Of a stretch of 64,000 nt of DNA, positions 49,836 to 63,018 are shown one piece after another. The DNA lies in contig CAUVYP010000244.1 in assembly GCA_963556195.1 (NCBI GenBank), positions 3,286,001-3,350,000 of the forward strand, in the 5' to 3' direction. Positions within the stretch are counted from its first letter, which is position 1. Every line of letters starts with the position of its first letter. The notes beneath the pieces are model-generated. The model searched no databases and was not told the origin of the DNA. It saw nothing but the letters and a program-made list of their open reading frames with translations. Source of the DNA: Sepiola atlantica. Its lineage: Eukaryota > Mollusca > Cephalopoda > Sepiida > Sepiolidae. A program made the translations under genes and the position numbers.

Positions 49836-52800
49836 AGCGCGTTTTAAAGTTGATATCGCTTTTGTTTATAACTTCCACATTTATTCGAATTGTGCAACGA
49901 AACATTGCAGACAGTATCGAATAGGCCTTTTCTACTGAAGTACCAAGTTTCAGAAGTGCAGCTCTTGTACTGCCGGAGATATGTCGATACAAACTGCATA
50001 CGCAAAACATCAACAAAATTTAGCGCGTTTTAAAGTTGATATCGCTTTTGTTTATAACTTCCACATTTATTCGAATTGTGCAACGAAACTTTGCAGACAG
50101 TCTCGAATAGGCCTTTTCTACTGAAGTACCAAGTTTCAGAAGTGCAGCTCTTGTACTGCCGGAGATATGTCGATACAAACTGAATACGCAAAACATCAAC
50201 AAAATTTAGCGCGTTTTAAAGTTGATATCGCTTTTGTTTATAACTTCCACATTTATTCGAATTGTGCAACGAAACTTCGCAGACAGTCTCAAATAGGCCT
50301 TTTCTACTGAAGTACCAAGTTTCAGAAGTGCAGCTCTTGTACTGCCGGAGATATGTCGATACAAACTGAATACGCAAAACATCAACAAAATTTAGCGCGT
50401 TTTAAAGTTGATATCGCTTTAGTTTATAACTCTCACATTTATTCGAATTGTGCAACGAAACTTTGCAGACAGTCTGGAATCGGCCTCTTCTACTGAAGTA
50501 CCAAGTTTCAGAAGTGCAGCTCTTGTACTGCCGCAGATATGTCGATACAAACTGAATACGCAAAACATCAACAAAATTTAGCGCGTTTTAAAGTTGATAT
50601 CGCTTTTGTTTATAACTTCCACATTTATTCGAATTGTGCAACGAAACTTTGCAGACAGTATCGAATAGGCCTTTTCTACTGAAGTACCAAGTTTCAGAAG
50701 TGCAGCTCTTGTACTGCCGGAGATATGTCGATACAAACTGAATACGCAAAACATCAACAAAATTTAGCGCGTTTTAAAGTTGATATCGCTTTTGATTATA
50801 ACTTCCACATTTATTCGAATTGTGCAACGAAACTTTGCAGACCGTCTCGAATAGGCATTTTCTACTGAAGTACCAAGTTTCAGAAGTGCAGCTCTTGTAC
50901 TGCCGGAGATATGTCGATACAAACTGAATACGCAAAACATCAACAAAATTTAGCGCGTTTTAAAGTTGATATCGCTTTTGTTTATAACTTCCACATTTAT
51001 TCGAATTGTGCAACGAAACTTTGCAGACAGTCTCAAATAGGCCTTTTCTACTGAAGTACCAAGTTTCAGAAGTGCAGCTCTTGTACTGCCGGAGATATGT
51101 CGATACAAACTGAATACGCAAAACATCAACAAAATTTAGCGCGTTTTAAAGTTGATATCGCTTTAGTTTATAACTTCCACATTTATTCGAATTGTGCAAC
51201 GAAACTTTGCAGACAGTCTGGAATCGGCCTCTTCTACTGAAGTACCAAGTTTCAGAAGTGCAGCTCTTGTACTGCCGGAGATATGTCGATACAAACTGAA
51301 TACGCAAAACATCAACAAAATTTAGCGCGTTTTAAAGTTGATATCGCTTTTGTTTATAACTTCCACATTTATTCGAATTGTGCAACGAAACTTTGCAGAC
51401 AGTCGAAGAGACACATTTTCTACTGAAGTACCAAGTTTCAGAAGTGCAGCTTTTGTACTGCCGGAGATATGTCGATACAAACTGAATACGCAAAACATCA
51501 ACAAAATTTAGGGCGTTTTACAGTTGATATCGCTTTTGTTTATAACTTCCACATTTATTCGAATTGTGCAACGAAACTTTGCAGACAGTCGCTTAGACAC
51601 ATTTTCTACTGAAGTACTAAGTTTCAGAAGTGCAGCTCTTCTACTGCCGGAGATATGTCGATACAAACTGAATACGCAAAACATCAACAAAATTTAGCGC
51701 GTTTTAAAGTTGATATCGCTTTTGTTTATAACTTCCACATTTATTCGAATTGTGCAACGAAACATTGCAGACAGTATCGAATAGGCGATTTCTACTGAAG
51801 TACCAAGTTTCAGAAGTGCAGCTCTTGTACTGCCGGAGATATGTCGATACAAACTGAATACGCAAAACATCAACAAAATTTAGCGCGTTTTAAAGTTGAT
51901 ATCGCTTTTGATTATAACTTCCACATTTATTCGAATTGTGCAACGAAACTTTGCAGACAGTCTCAAATAGGCCTTTTCGACTGAAGTACCAAGTTTCAGA
52001 AGTGCAGCTCTTGTACTGCCGGAGATATGTCGATACAAACTGAATACGCAAAACATCAACAAAATTTAGCGCGTTTTAAAGTTGATATCGCTTTTGTTTA
52101 TAACTTCCACATTTATTCGAATTGTGCAACGAAACATTGCAGACAGTATCGAATAGGCCTTTTCTACTGAAGTACCAAGTTTCAGAAGTGCAGCTCTTGT
52201 ACTGCCGGAGATATGTCGATACAAACTGCATACGCAAAACATCAACAAAATTTAGCGCGTTTTAAAGTTGATATCGCTTTTGTTTATAACTTCCACATTT
52301 ATTCGAATTGTGCAACGAAACTTTGCAGACAGTCTCGAATAGGCCTTTTCTACTGAAGTACCAAGTTTCAGAAGTGCAGCTCTTGTACTGCCGGAGATAT
52401 GTCGATACAAACTGAATACGCAAAACATCAACAAAATTTAGCGCGTTTTAAAGTTGATATCGCTTTTGTTTATAACTTCCACATTTATTCGAATTGTGCA
52501 ACGAAACTTCGCAGACAGTCTCAAATAGGCCTTTTCTACTGAAGTACCAAGTTTCAGAAGTGCAGCTCTTGTACTGCCGGAGATATGTCGATACAAACTG
52601 AATACGCAAAACATCAACAAAATTTAGCGCGTTTTAAAGTTGATATCGCTTTAGTTTATAACTCTCACATTTATTCGAATTGTGCAACGAAACTTTGCAG
52701 ACAGTCTGGAATCGGCCTCTTCTACTGAAGTACCAAGTTTCAGAAGTGCAGCTCTTGTACTGCCGCAGATATGTCGATACAAACTGAATACGCAAAACAT

Positions 52801-54299
52801 CAACAAAATTTAGCGCGTTTTAAAGTTGATATCGCTTTTGTTTATAACTTCCACATTTATTCGAATTGTGCAACGAAACTTTGCAGACAGTATCGAATAG
52901 GCCTTTTCTACTGAAGTACCAAGTTTCAGAAGTGCAGCTCTTGTACTGCCGGAGATATGTCGATACAAACTGAATACGCAAAACATCAACAAAATTTAGC
53001 GCGTTTTAAAGTTGATATCGCTTTTGATTATAACTTCCACATTTATTCGAATTGTGCAACGAAACTTTGCAGACCGTCTCGAATAGGCATTTTCTACTGA
53101 AGTACCAAGTTTCAGAAGTGCAGCTCTTGTACTGCCGGAGATATGTCGATACAAACTGAATACGCAAAACATCAACAAAATTTAGCGCGTTTTAAAGTTG
53201 ATATCGCTTTTGTTTATAACTTCCACATTTATTCGAATTGTGCAACGAAACTTTGCAGACAGTCTCAAATAGGCCTTTTCTACTGAAGTACCAAGTTTCA
53301 GAAGTGCAGCTCTTGTACTGCCGGAGATATGTCGATACAAACTGAATACGCAAAACATCAACAAAATTTAGCGCGTTTTAAAGTTGATATCGCTTTAGTT
53401 TATAACTTCCACATTTATTCGAATTGTGCAACGAAACTTTGCAGACAGTCTGGAATCGGCCTCTTCTACTGAAGTACCAAGTTTCAGAAGTGCAGCTCTT
53501 GTACTGCCGGAGATATGTCGATACAAACTGAATACGCAAAACATCAACAAAATTTAGCGCGTTTTAAAGTTGATATCGCTTTTGTTTATAACTTCCACAT
53601 TTATTCGAATTGTGCAACGAAACTTTGCAGACAGTCGAAGAGACACATTTTCTACTGAAGTACCAAGTTTCAGAAGTGCAGCTTTTGTACTGCCGGAGAT
53701 ATGTCGATACAAACTGAATACGCAAAACATCAACAAAATTTAGGGCGTTTTACAGTTGATATCGCTTTTGTTTATAACTTCCACATTTATTCGAATTGTG
53801 CAACGAAACTTTGCAGACAGTCGCTTAGACACATTTTCTACTGAAGTACTAAGTTTCAGAAGTGCAGCTCTTCTACTGCCGGAGATATGTCGATACAAAC
53901 TGAATACGCAAAACATCAACAAAATTTAGCGCGTTTTAAAGTTGATATCGCTTTTGTTTATAACTTCCACATTTATTCGAATTGTGCAACGAAACATTGC
54001 AGACAGTATCGAATAGGCGATTTCTACTGAAGTACCAAGTTTCAGAAGTGCAGCTCTTGTACTGCCGGAGATATGTCGATACAAACTGAATACGCAAAAC
54101 ATCAACAAAATTTAGCGCGTTTTAAAGTTGATATCGCTTTTGATTATAACTTCCACATTTATTCGAATTGTGCAACGAAACTTTGCAGACAGTCTCAAAT
54201 AGGCCTTTTCGACTGAAGTACCAAGTTTCAGAAGTGCAGCTCTTGTACTGCCGGAGATATGTCGATACAAACTGAATACGCAAAACATCAACAAAATTT
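49836..54299. repeat. 12-mer higher-order repeat, two copies of 2,232 bp
   Basis: Copies at 49836-52067 and 52068-54299. Shared rare tags: AACTGCATACGC, AACTTCGCAGAC, AACTCTCACATT in a class G monomer with GCCGCAG, AGACCGTCTCG with AGGCATTTTC, CGAAGAGAC with GCAGCTTTTG, TTAGGGCGTTTTACAG with CGCTTAGACAC, GAATAGGCGATTTC, and CCTTTTCGACTG. I found no difference between the copies, making this with the 6-mer at 23.8 kb the freshest duplication in the window. Confidence 0.9.
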
Positions 54300-57200
54300 A
54301 GCGCGTTTTAAAGTTGATATCGCTTTTGTTTATAACTTCCACATTTATTCGAATTGTGCAACGAAACTTTGCAGACAGTCTCGAATAGGCCTTTTCTACT
54401 GAAGTACCAAGTTTCAGAAGTGCAGCTCTTGTACTGCCGGAGATATGTCGATACAAACTGAATACGCAAAACATCAACAAAATTTAGCGCGTTTTAAAGT
54501 TGATATCGCTTTAGTTTATAACTTCCACATTTATTCGAATTGTGCAACGAAACTTTGCAGACAGTCTGGAATCGGCCTCTTCTACTGAAGTACCAAGTTT
54601 CAGAAGTGCAGCTCTTGTACTGCCGGAGATATGTCGATACAAACTGAATACGCAAAACATCAACACAATTTAGCGCGTTTTAAAGTTGATATCGCTTTTG
54701 TTTATAACTTCCACATTTATTCGAATTGTGCAACGAAACTTTGCAGACAGTCGAAGAGACACATTTTCTACTGAAGTACCAAGTTTCAGAAGTGCAGCTT
54801 TTGTACTGCCGGAAATATGTCGATACAAACTGAATACGCAAAACATCAACAAAATTTAGGGCGTTTTAAAGTTGATATCGCTTTTGTTTATAACTTCCAC
54901 ATTTATTCGAATTGTGCAACGAAACTTTGCAGACAGTCGCGGAGACACATTTTCTACTGAAGTACTAAGTTTCAGAAGTGCAGCTCTTGTACTGCCGGAG
55001 ATATGTCGATACAAACTGAATACGCAAAACATCAACAAAATTTAGCGCGTTTTAAAGTTGATATCGCTTTTGTTTATAACTTCCACATTTATTCGAATTG
55101 TGCAACGAAACATTGCAGACAGTATCGAATAGGCCTTTTCTACTGAAGTACCAAGTTTCAGAAGTGCAGCTCTTGTACTGCCGGAGATATGTCGATACAA
55201 ACTGAATACGCAAAACATCAACAAAATTTAGCGCGTTTTAAAGTTGATATCGCTTTTGATTATAACTTCCACATTTATTCGAATTGTGCAACGAAACTTT
55301 GCAGACAGTCTCGAATAGGCCTTTTCTACTGAAGTACCAAGTTTCAGAAGTGCAGCTCTTGTACTGCCGGAGATATGTCGATACAAACTGAATACGCAAA
55401 ACATCAACACAATTTAGCGCGTTTTAAAGTTGATATCGCTTTTGTTTATAACTTCCACATTTATTCGAATTGTGCAACGAAACTTCGCAGACAGTCTCAA
55501 ATAGGCCTTTTCTACTGAAGTACCAAGTTTCAGAAGTGCAGCTCTTGTACTGCCGGAGATATGTCGATACAAACTGAATACGCAAAACATCAACAAAATT
55601 TAGCGCGTTTTAAAGTTGATATCGCTTTAGTTTATAACTTCCACATTTATTCGAATTGTGCAACGAAACTTTGCAGACAGTCTGGAATCGGCCTCTTCTA
55701 CTGAAGTACCAAGTTTCAGAAGTGCAGCTCTTGTACTGCCGGAGATATGTCGATACAAACTGAATACGCAAAACATCAACAAAATTTAGCGCGTTTTAAA
55801 GTTGATATCGCTTTTGTTTATAACTTCCACATTTATTCGAATTGTGCAACGAAACTTTGCAGACAGTCGAAGAGACACATTTTCTACTGAAGTACCAAGT
55901 TTCAGAAGTGCAGCTTTTGTACTGCCGGAGATATGTCGATACAAACTGAATACGCAAAACATCAACAAAATTTAGGGAGTTTTATAGTTGATATCGCTTT
56001 TGTTTATAACTTCCACATTTATTCGAATTGTGCAACGAAACTTTGCAGACAGTCGCTTAGACACATTTTCTACTGAAGTACTAAGTTTCAGAAGTGCAGC
56101 TCTTCTACTGCCGGAGATATGTCGATACAAACTGAATACGCAAAACATCAACAAAATTTAGCGCGTTTTAAAGTTGATATCGCTTTTGTTTATAACTTCC
56201 ACATTTATTCGAATTGTGCAACGAAACATTGCAGACAGTATCGAATAGGCCTTTTCTACTGAAGTACCAAGTTTCAGAAGTGCAGCTCTTGTACTGCCGG
56301 AGATATGTCGATACAAACTGAATACGCAAAACATCAACAAAATTTAGCGCGTTTTAAAGTTGATATCGCTTTTGATTATAACTTCCACATTTATTCGAAT
56401 TGTGCAACGAAACTTTGCAGACAGTCTCAAATAGGCCTTTTCGACTGAAGTACCAAGTTTCAGAAGTGCAGCTCTTGTACTGCCGGAGATATGTCGATAC
56501 AAACTGAATACGCAAAACATCAACAAAATTTAGCGCGTTTTAAAGTTGATATCGCTTTTGTTTATAACTTCCACATTTATTCGAATTGTGCAACGAAACT
56601 TTGCAGACAGTCTCAAATAGGCCTTTTCTACTGAAGTACCAAGTTTCAGAAGTGCAGCTCTTGTACTGCCGGAGATATGTCGATACAAACTGAATACGCA
56701 AAACATCAACAAAATTTAGCGCGTTTTAAAGTTGATATCGCTTTAGTTTATAACTTCCACATTTATTCGAATTGTGCAACGAAACTTTGCAGACAGTCTG
56801 GAATCGGCCTCTTCTACTGAAGTACCAAGTTTCAGAAGTGCAGCTCTTGTACTGCCGGAGATATGTCGATACAAACTGAATACGCAAAACATCAACAAAA
56901 TTTAGGGCGTTTTAAAGTTGATATCGCTTTTGTTTATAACTTCCACATTTATTCGAATTGTGCAACGAAACTTTGCAGACAGTCGCAGAGACACATTTTC
57001 TACTGAAGTACCAAGTTTCAGAAGTGCAGCTTTTGTACTGCCGGAGATATGTCGATACAAACTGAATACGCAAAACATCAACAAAATTTAGGGCGTTTTA
57101 AAGTTGATATCGCTTTTGTTTATAACTTCCACATTTATTCGAATTGTGCAACGAAACTTTGCAGACAGTCGCGGAGACACATTTTCTACTGAAGTACTAA

Positions 57201-57461
57201 GTTTCAGAAGTGCAGCTCTTGTACTGCCGGAGATATGTCGATACAAACTGAATACGAAAAACATCAACAAAATTTAGCGCGTTTTAAAGTTGATATCGCT
57301 TTTGTTTATAACTTCCACATTTATTCGAATTGTGCAACGAAACTTTGCAGACAGTCTCGAATAGGCCTTTTCTACTGAAGTACCAAGTTTCAGAAGTGCA
57401 GCTCTTGTACTGCCGGAGATATGTCGATACAAACTGAATACGCAAAACATCAACAAAATTT
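53370..57461. repeat. 6-mer series (1,116 bp) with a shortened last unit
   Basis: Units start with class G monomers at 53370, 54486, 55602 and 56718. Each full unit runs class G; CGAAGAGAC with GCAGCTTTTG; TTAGGGCG class 1 with GTACTAAGTTTC; GAAACATTGC ATCGAATAGG; GCTTTTGATTAT class 2; plain class 2. The fourth has four monomers (744 bp). Point variants are exchanged between units: GGAAATATG and AACACAATTT in the second, CGCTTAGACAC in the first and third. The first unit is the tail of the 12-mer pair plus one monomer. Confidence 0.82.
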
Positions 57462-57833
57462 AGCGCGTTTTAAAGTTGATATCGCTTTAGTTTATAACTT
57501 CCACATTTATTCGAATTGTGCAACGAAACTTTGCAGACAGTCTGGAATCGGCCTCTTCTACTGAAGTACCAAGTTTCAGAAGTGCAGCTCTTGTACTGCC
57601 GGAGATATGTCGATACAAACTGAATACGCAAAACATCAACAAAATTTAGGGCGTTTTAAAGTTGATATCGCTTTTGTTTATAACTTCCACATTTATTCGA
57701 ATTGTGCAACGAAACTTTGCAGACAGTCGCGGAGACACATTTTCTACTGAAGTACTAAGTTTAAGAAGTGCAGCTCTTGTACTGCCGGAGATATGTCGAT
57801 ACAAACTGAATACGCAAAACATCAACAAAATTT

Positions 57834-60800
57834 AGCGCGTTTTAAAGTTGATATCGCTTTTGTTTATAACTTCCACATTTATTCGAATTGTGCAACGAAA
57901 CTTTGCAGACAGTCTAAAATAGGCCTTTTCTACTGAAGTACCAAGTTTCAGAAGTGCAGCTCTTGTACTGCCGGAGATATGTCGATACAAACTGAATACG
58001 CAAAACATCAACAAAATTTAGCGCGTTTTAAAGTTGATATCGCTGTTGTTTATAACTTCCACATTTATTCGAATTGTGCAACGAAACTTTGCAGACAGTC
58101 GCGGAGACACATTTTCTACTGAAGTACCAAGTTTCAGAAGTGCAGCTCTTGTACTGCCGCAGATATGTCGATACAAACTGAATACGCAAAACATCAACAA
58201 AATTTACCGCGTTTTAAAGTTGATATCGCTTTTGTTTATAACTTCCACATTTATTCGAATTGTGCAACGAAACTTTGCAGACAGTATCGAATAGGCCTTT
58301 TCTACTGAAGTACCAAGTTTCAGAAGTGCAGCTCTTGCACTGCCGGAGATATGTCGATACAAACTGAATACGCAAAACATCAACAAAATTTAGCGCGTTT
58401 TAAAGTTGATATCGCTTTTGTTTATAACTTCCACATTTATTCGAATTGTGCAACGAAACGTTGCAGACAGTGTCGAATAGGCCTTTTCTACTGAAGTACC
58501 AAGTTTCAGAAGTGCAGCTCTTGTACTGCCGGAGATATGTCGATACAAACTGAATACGCAAAACATCAACAAAATTTAGCGCGTTTTAAAGTTGATATCG
58601 CTTTTGATTATAACTTCCACATTTATTCGAATTGTGCAACGAAACTTTGCAGACAGTCTCGAATAGGCCTTTTCTACTGAAGTACCAAGTTTCAAAAGTG
58701 CAGCTCTAGTACTGCTGGAGATATGTCGATACAAACTGAATACGCAAAACATCAACAAAATTTAGCGCGTTTTAAAGTTGATATCGCTTTTGTTTATAAC
58801 TTCCACATTTATTCGAATTGTGCAACGAAACTTTGCAGACAGTCTCAAATAGGCCTTTTCTACTGAAGTACCAAGTTTCAGAAGTGCAGCTCTTGTACTG
58901 CCGGAGATATGTCGATACAAACTGAATACGCAAAACATCAACAAAATTTAGCGCGTTTTAAAGTTGATATCGCTTTAGTTTATAACTTCCACATTTATTC
59001 GAATTGTGCAACGAAACTTTGCAGACAGTCTGGAATCGGCCTCTTCTACGGAAGTACCAAGTTTTAGAAGTGCAGCTCTTGTACTGCCGGAGATATGTCG
59101 ATACAAACTGAATACGCAAAACATCAACAAAATTTAGCGCGTTTTAAAGTTGATATCGCTTTTGTTTATAACTTCCACATTTATTCGAATTGTGCAACGA
59201 AACTTTGCAGACAGTCGCAGAGACACATTTTCTACTGAAGTACCAAGTTTCAGAAGTGCAGCTTTTGTACTGCCGGAGATATGTCGATACAAACTGAATA
59301 CGCAAAACATCAACAAAATTTAGCGCGTTTTAAAGTTGATATCGCTTTTGTTTATAACTTCCACATTTATTCGAATTGTGCAACGAAACTTTGCAGACAG
59401 TCGCGGAGACACATTTCTTACTGAAGTACCAAGTTTCAGAAGTGCAGCTCTTGTACTGCCGGAGATATGTCGATACAAACTGAATACGCAAAACATCAAC
59501 AAAATTTAGCGCGTTTTAAAGTTGATATCGCTTTTGTTTATAACTTCCACATTTATTCGAATTGTGCAACGAAACTTTGCAGAAAGTCGCGGAAACACAT
59601 TTTCTACTGAAGTACCAAGTTTCAGAAGTGCAGCTTTTGTACTGCCGCAGATATGTCGATACAAACTGAATACGCAAAACATCAACAAAATTTAGCGCGT
59701 TTTAAAGTTGATATCGCTTTTGTTTATAACTTCCACATTTATTCGAATTGTGCAACGAAACTTTGCAGACAGTATCGAATAGGCCTTTTCTACTGAAGTA
59801 CCAAGTTTCAGAAGTGCAGCTCTTGTACTGCCGGAGATATGTCGATACAAACTGAATACGCAAAACATCAACAAAATTTAGCGCGTTTTAAAGTTGATAT
59901 CGCTTTTGTTTATAACTTCCACATTTATTCGAATTGTGCAACGAAACTTTGCAGACAGTCGCGGAGACACATTTTCTACTGAAGTACTAAGTTTCAGAAG
60001 TGCAGCTCTTGTACTGCCGCAGATATGTCGATACAAACTGAATACGCAAAACATCAACAAAATTTAGCGCGTTTTAAAGTTGATATCGCTTTTGTTTATA
60101 ACTTCCACATTTATTCGAATTGTGCAACGAAACTTTGCAGACAGTCTAAAATAGGCCTTTTCTACTGAAGTACCAAGTTTCAGAAGTGCAGCTCTTGTAC
60201 TGCCGGAGATATGTCGATACAAACTGAATACGCAAAACATCAACAAAATTTAGCGCGTTTTAAAGTTGATATCGCTGTTGTTTATAACTTCCACATTTAT
60301 TCGAATTGTGCAACGAAACTTTGCAGACAGTCGCGGAGACACATTTCTTACTGAAGTACCAAGTTTCAGAAGTGCAGCTCTTGTACTGCCGCAGATATGT
60401 CGATACAAACTGAATACGCAAAACATCAACAAAATTTACCGCGTTTTAAAGTTGATATCGCTTTTGTTTATAACTTCCACATTTATTCGAATTGTGCAAC
60501 GAAACTTTGCAGACAGTATCGAATAGGCCTTTTCTACTGAAGTACCAAGTTTCAGAAGTGCAGCTCTTGTACTGCCGGAGATATGTCGATACAAACTGAA
60601 TACGCAAAACATCAACAACATTTAGCGCGTTTTAAAGTTGATATCGCTTTTGTTTATAACTTCCACATTTATTCGAATTGTGCAACGAAACTTTGCAGAC
60701 AGCATCGAATAGGCCTTTTCTACTGAAGTACCAAGTTTCAGAAGTGCAGCTCTTGTACTGCCGGAGATATGTCGATACAAACTGAATACGCAAAACATCA

Positions 60801-62297
60801 ACAAAATTTAGCGCGTTTTAAAGTTGATATCGCTTTTGATTATAACTTCCACATTTATTCGAATTGTGCAACGAAACTTTGCAGACAGTCTCGAATAGGC
60901 CTTTTCTACTGAAGTACCAAGTTTCAGAAGTGCAGCTCTAGTACTGCTGGAGATATGTCGATACAAACTGAATACGCAAAACATCAACAAAATTTAGCGC
61001 GTTTTAAAGTTGATATCGCTTTTGTTTATAACTTCCACATTTATTCGAATTGTGCAACGAAACTTTGCAGACAGTCTCAAATAGGCCTTTTCTACTGAAG
61101 TACCAAGTTTCAGAAGTGCAGCTCTTGTACTGCCGGAGATATGTCGATACAAACTGAATACGCAAAACATCAACAAAATTTAGCGCGTTTTAAAGTTGAT
61201 ATCGCTTTAGTTTATAACTTCCACATTTATTCGAATTGTGCAACGAAACTTTGCAGACAGTCTGGAATCAGCCTCTTCTACTGAAGTACCAAGTTTCAGA
61301 AGTGCAGCTCTTGTACTGCCGGAGATATGTCGATACAAACTGAATACGCAAAACATCAACAAAATTTAGCGCGTTTTAAAGTTGATATCGCTTTTGTTTA
61401 TAACTTCCACATTTATTCGAATTGTGCAACGAAACTTTGCAGACAGTCGCAGAGACACATTTACTACTGAAGTACCAAGTTTCAGAAGTGCAGCTTTTGT
61501 ACTGCGAGAGATATGTCGATACAAACTGAATACGCAAAACATCAACAAAATTTAGCGCGTTTTAAAGTTGATATCGCTTTTGTTTATAACTTCCACATTT
61601 ATTCGAATTGTGCAACGAAACTTTGCAGACAGTCGCGGAGACACATTTTCTACTGAAGTACCAAGTTTCAGAAGTGCAGCTCTTGTACTGCCGGAGATAT
61701 GTCGATACAAACTGAATACGCAAAACATCAACAAAATTTAGCGCGTTTTAAAGTTGATATCGCTTTTGTTTATAACTTCCACATTTATTCGAATTGTGCA
61801 ACGAAACTTTGCAGAAAGTCGCGGAGACACATTTTCTACTGAAGTACCAAGTTTCAGAAGTGCAGCTCTTGTACTGCCGCAGATATGTCGATACAAACTG
61901 AATACGCAAAACATCAACAAAATTTAGCGCGTTTTAAAGTTGATATCGCTTTTGTTTATAACTTCCACATTTATTCGAATTGTGCAACGAAACTTTGCAG
62001 ACAGTATCGAATAGGCCTTTTCTACTGAAGTACCAAGTTTCAGAAGTGCAGCTCTTGTACTGCCGGAGATATGTCGATACAAACTGAATACGCAAAACAT
62101 CAACAAAATTTAGCGCGTTTTAAAGTTGATATCGCTTTTGTTTATAACTTCCACATTTATTCGAATTGTGCAACGAAACTTTGCAGACAGTATCGAATAG
62201 GCCTTTTCTACTGAAGTACCAAGTTTCAGAAGTGCAGCTCTTGTACTGCCGGAGATATGTCGATACAAACTGAATACGCAAAACATCAACAAAATTT
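57834..62297. repeat. Second 12-mer higher-order repeat, two copies of 2,232 bp
   Basis: Copies at 57834-60065 and 60066-62297 start with a CTAAAATAGG monomer, then ATCGCTGTTGTT with AAATTTACCGCG, and contain GCTCTAGTACTGCTGG, class G, CGCAGAGAC with GCAGCTTTTG, and class 1 types. They have the same length as the 49.8 kb 12-mer but a different monomer order, so the two families arose independently. The copies differ at many points (GAAACGTTGCAGACAGTG near 58457 versus CAGACAGCATCG near 60697; CACATTTCTTAC near 59412 versus CACATTTTCTAC), so this is an older duplication. Confidence 0.84.
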
Positions 62298-63018
62298 AGC
62301 GCGTTTTAAAGTTGATATCGCTTTTGATTATAACTTCCACATTTATTCGAATTGTGCAACGAAACTTTGCAGACAGTCTCGAATAGGCCTTTTCTACTGA
62401 AGTACCAAGTTTCAGAAGTGCAGCTCTAGTACTGCAGGAGATATGTCGATATAAACTGAATACGCAAAACATCAACAAAATTTAGCGCGTTTTAAAGTTG
62501 ATATCGCTTTTGTTTATAACTTCCACATTTATTCGAATTGTGCAACGAAACTTTGCAGACAGTCTCGAATAAGCCTTTTCTACTGAAGTACCAAGTTTCA
62601 GAAGTGCAGCTCTTGTACTGCCGGAGATATGTCGATACAAAAACATCAACAAAATTTAGCGCGTTTTAAAGTTGATATCGCTTTAGTTTATAACTTCCAC
62701 ATTTATTCGAATTGTGCAACGAAACTTTGCAGACAGTCTCGAATAGGCCTTTTCTACTGAAGTACCAAGTTTCAGAAGTGCAGCTCTAGTACTGCAGGAG
62801 ATATGTCGATATAAACTGAATACGCAAAACATCAACAAAATTTAGCGCGTTTTAAAGTTGATATCGCTTTTGTTTATAACTTCCACATTTATTCGAATTG
62901 TGCAACGAAACTTTGCAGACAGTCTCAAATAGGCTTTTTCTACTGAAGTACCAAGTTTCAGAAGTGCAGCTCTTGTACTGCCGGAGATATGTCGATACGC
63001 AAAACATCAACAAAATTT
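62298..63018. repeat. Duplicated monomer pair with two short deletions
   Basis: The monomers at 62298 and 62658 share GCTCTAGTACTGCAGGAG and GTCGATATAAACTG, found nowhere else that I noticed, so one pair was copied from the other. The monomers after them are short: 62484-62657 is 174 bp (12 bp missing after GATACAAA) and 62844-63018 is 175 bp (11 bp missing after GATAC). The second deletion runs between two ATAC repeats, the first between A-runs. The monomer at 62658 has the class G head GCTTTAGTTTAT with a class 2 switch segment. Confidence 0.88.

Noticed and set aside
61462..61475. Possible tenth copy of the inserted A (TTTACTACTG)
   Set aside because: Here the sequence is CACATTTACTACTG in a class 1 monomer; the length is unchanged, so it is a T-to-A substitution and not the insertion seen at 7703 and its relatives.
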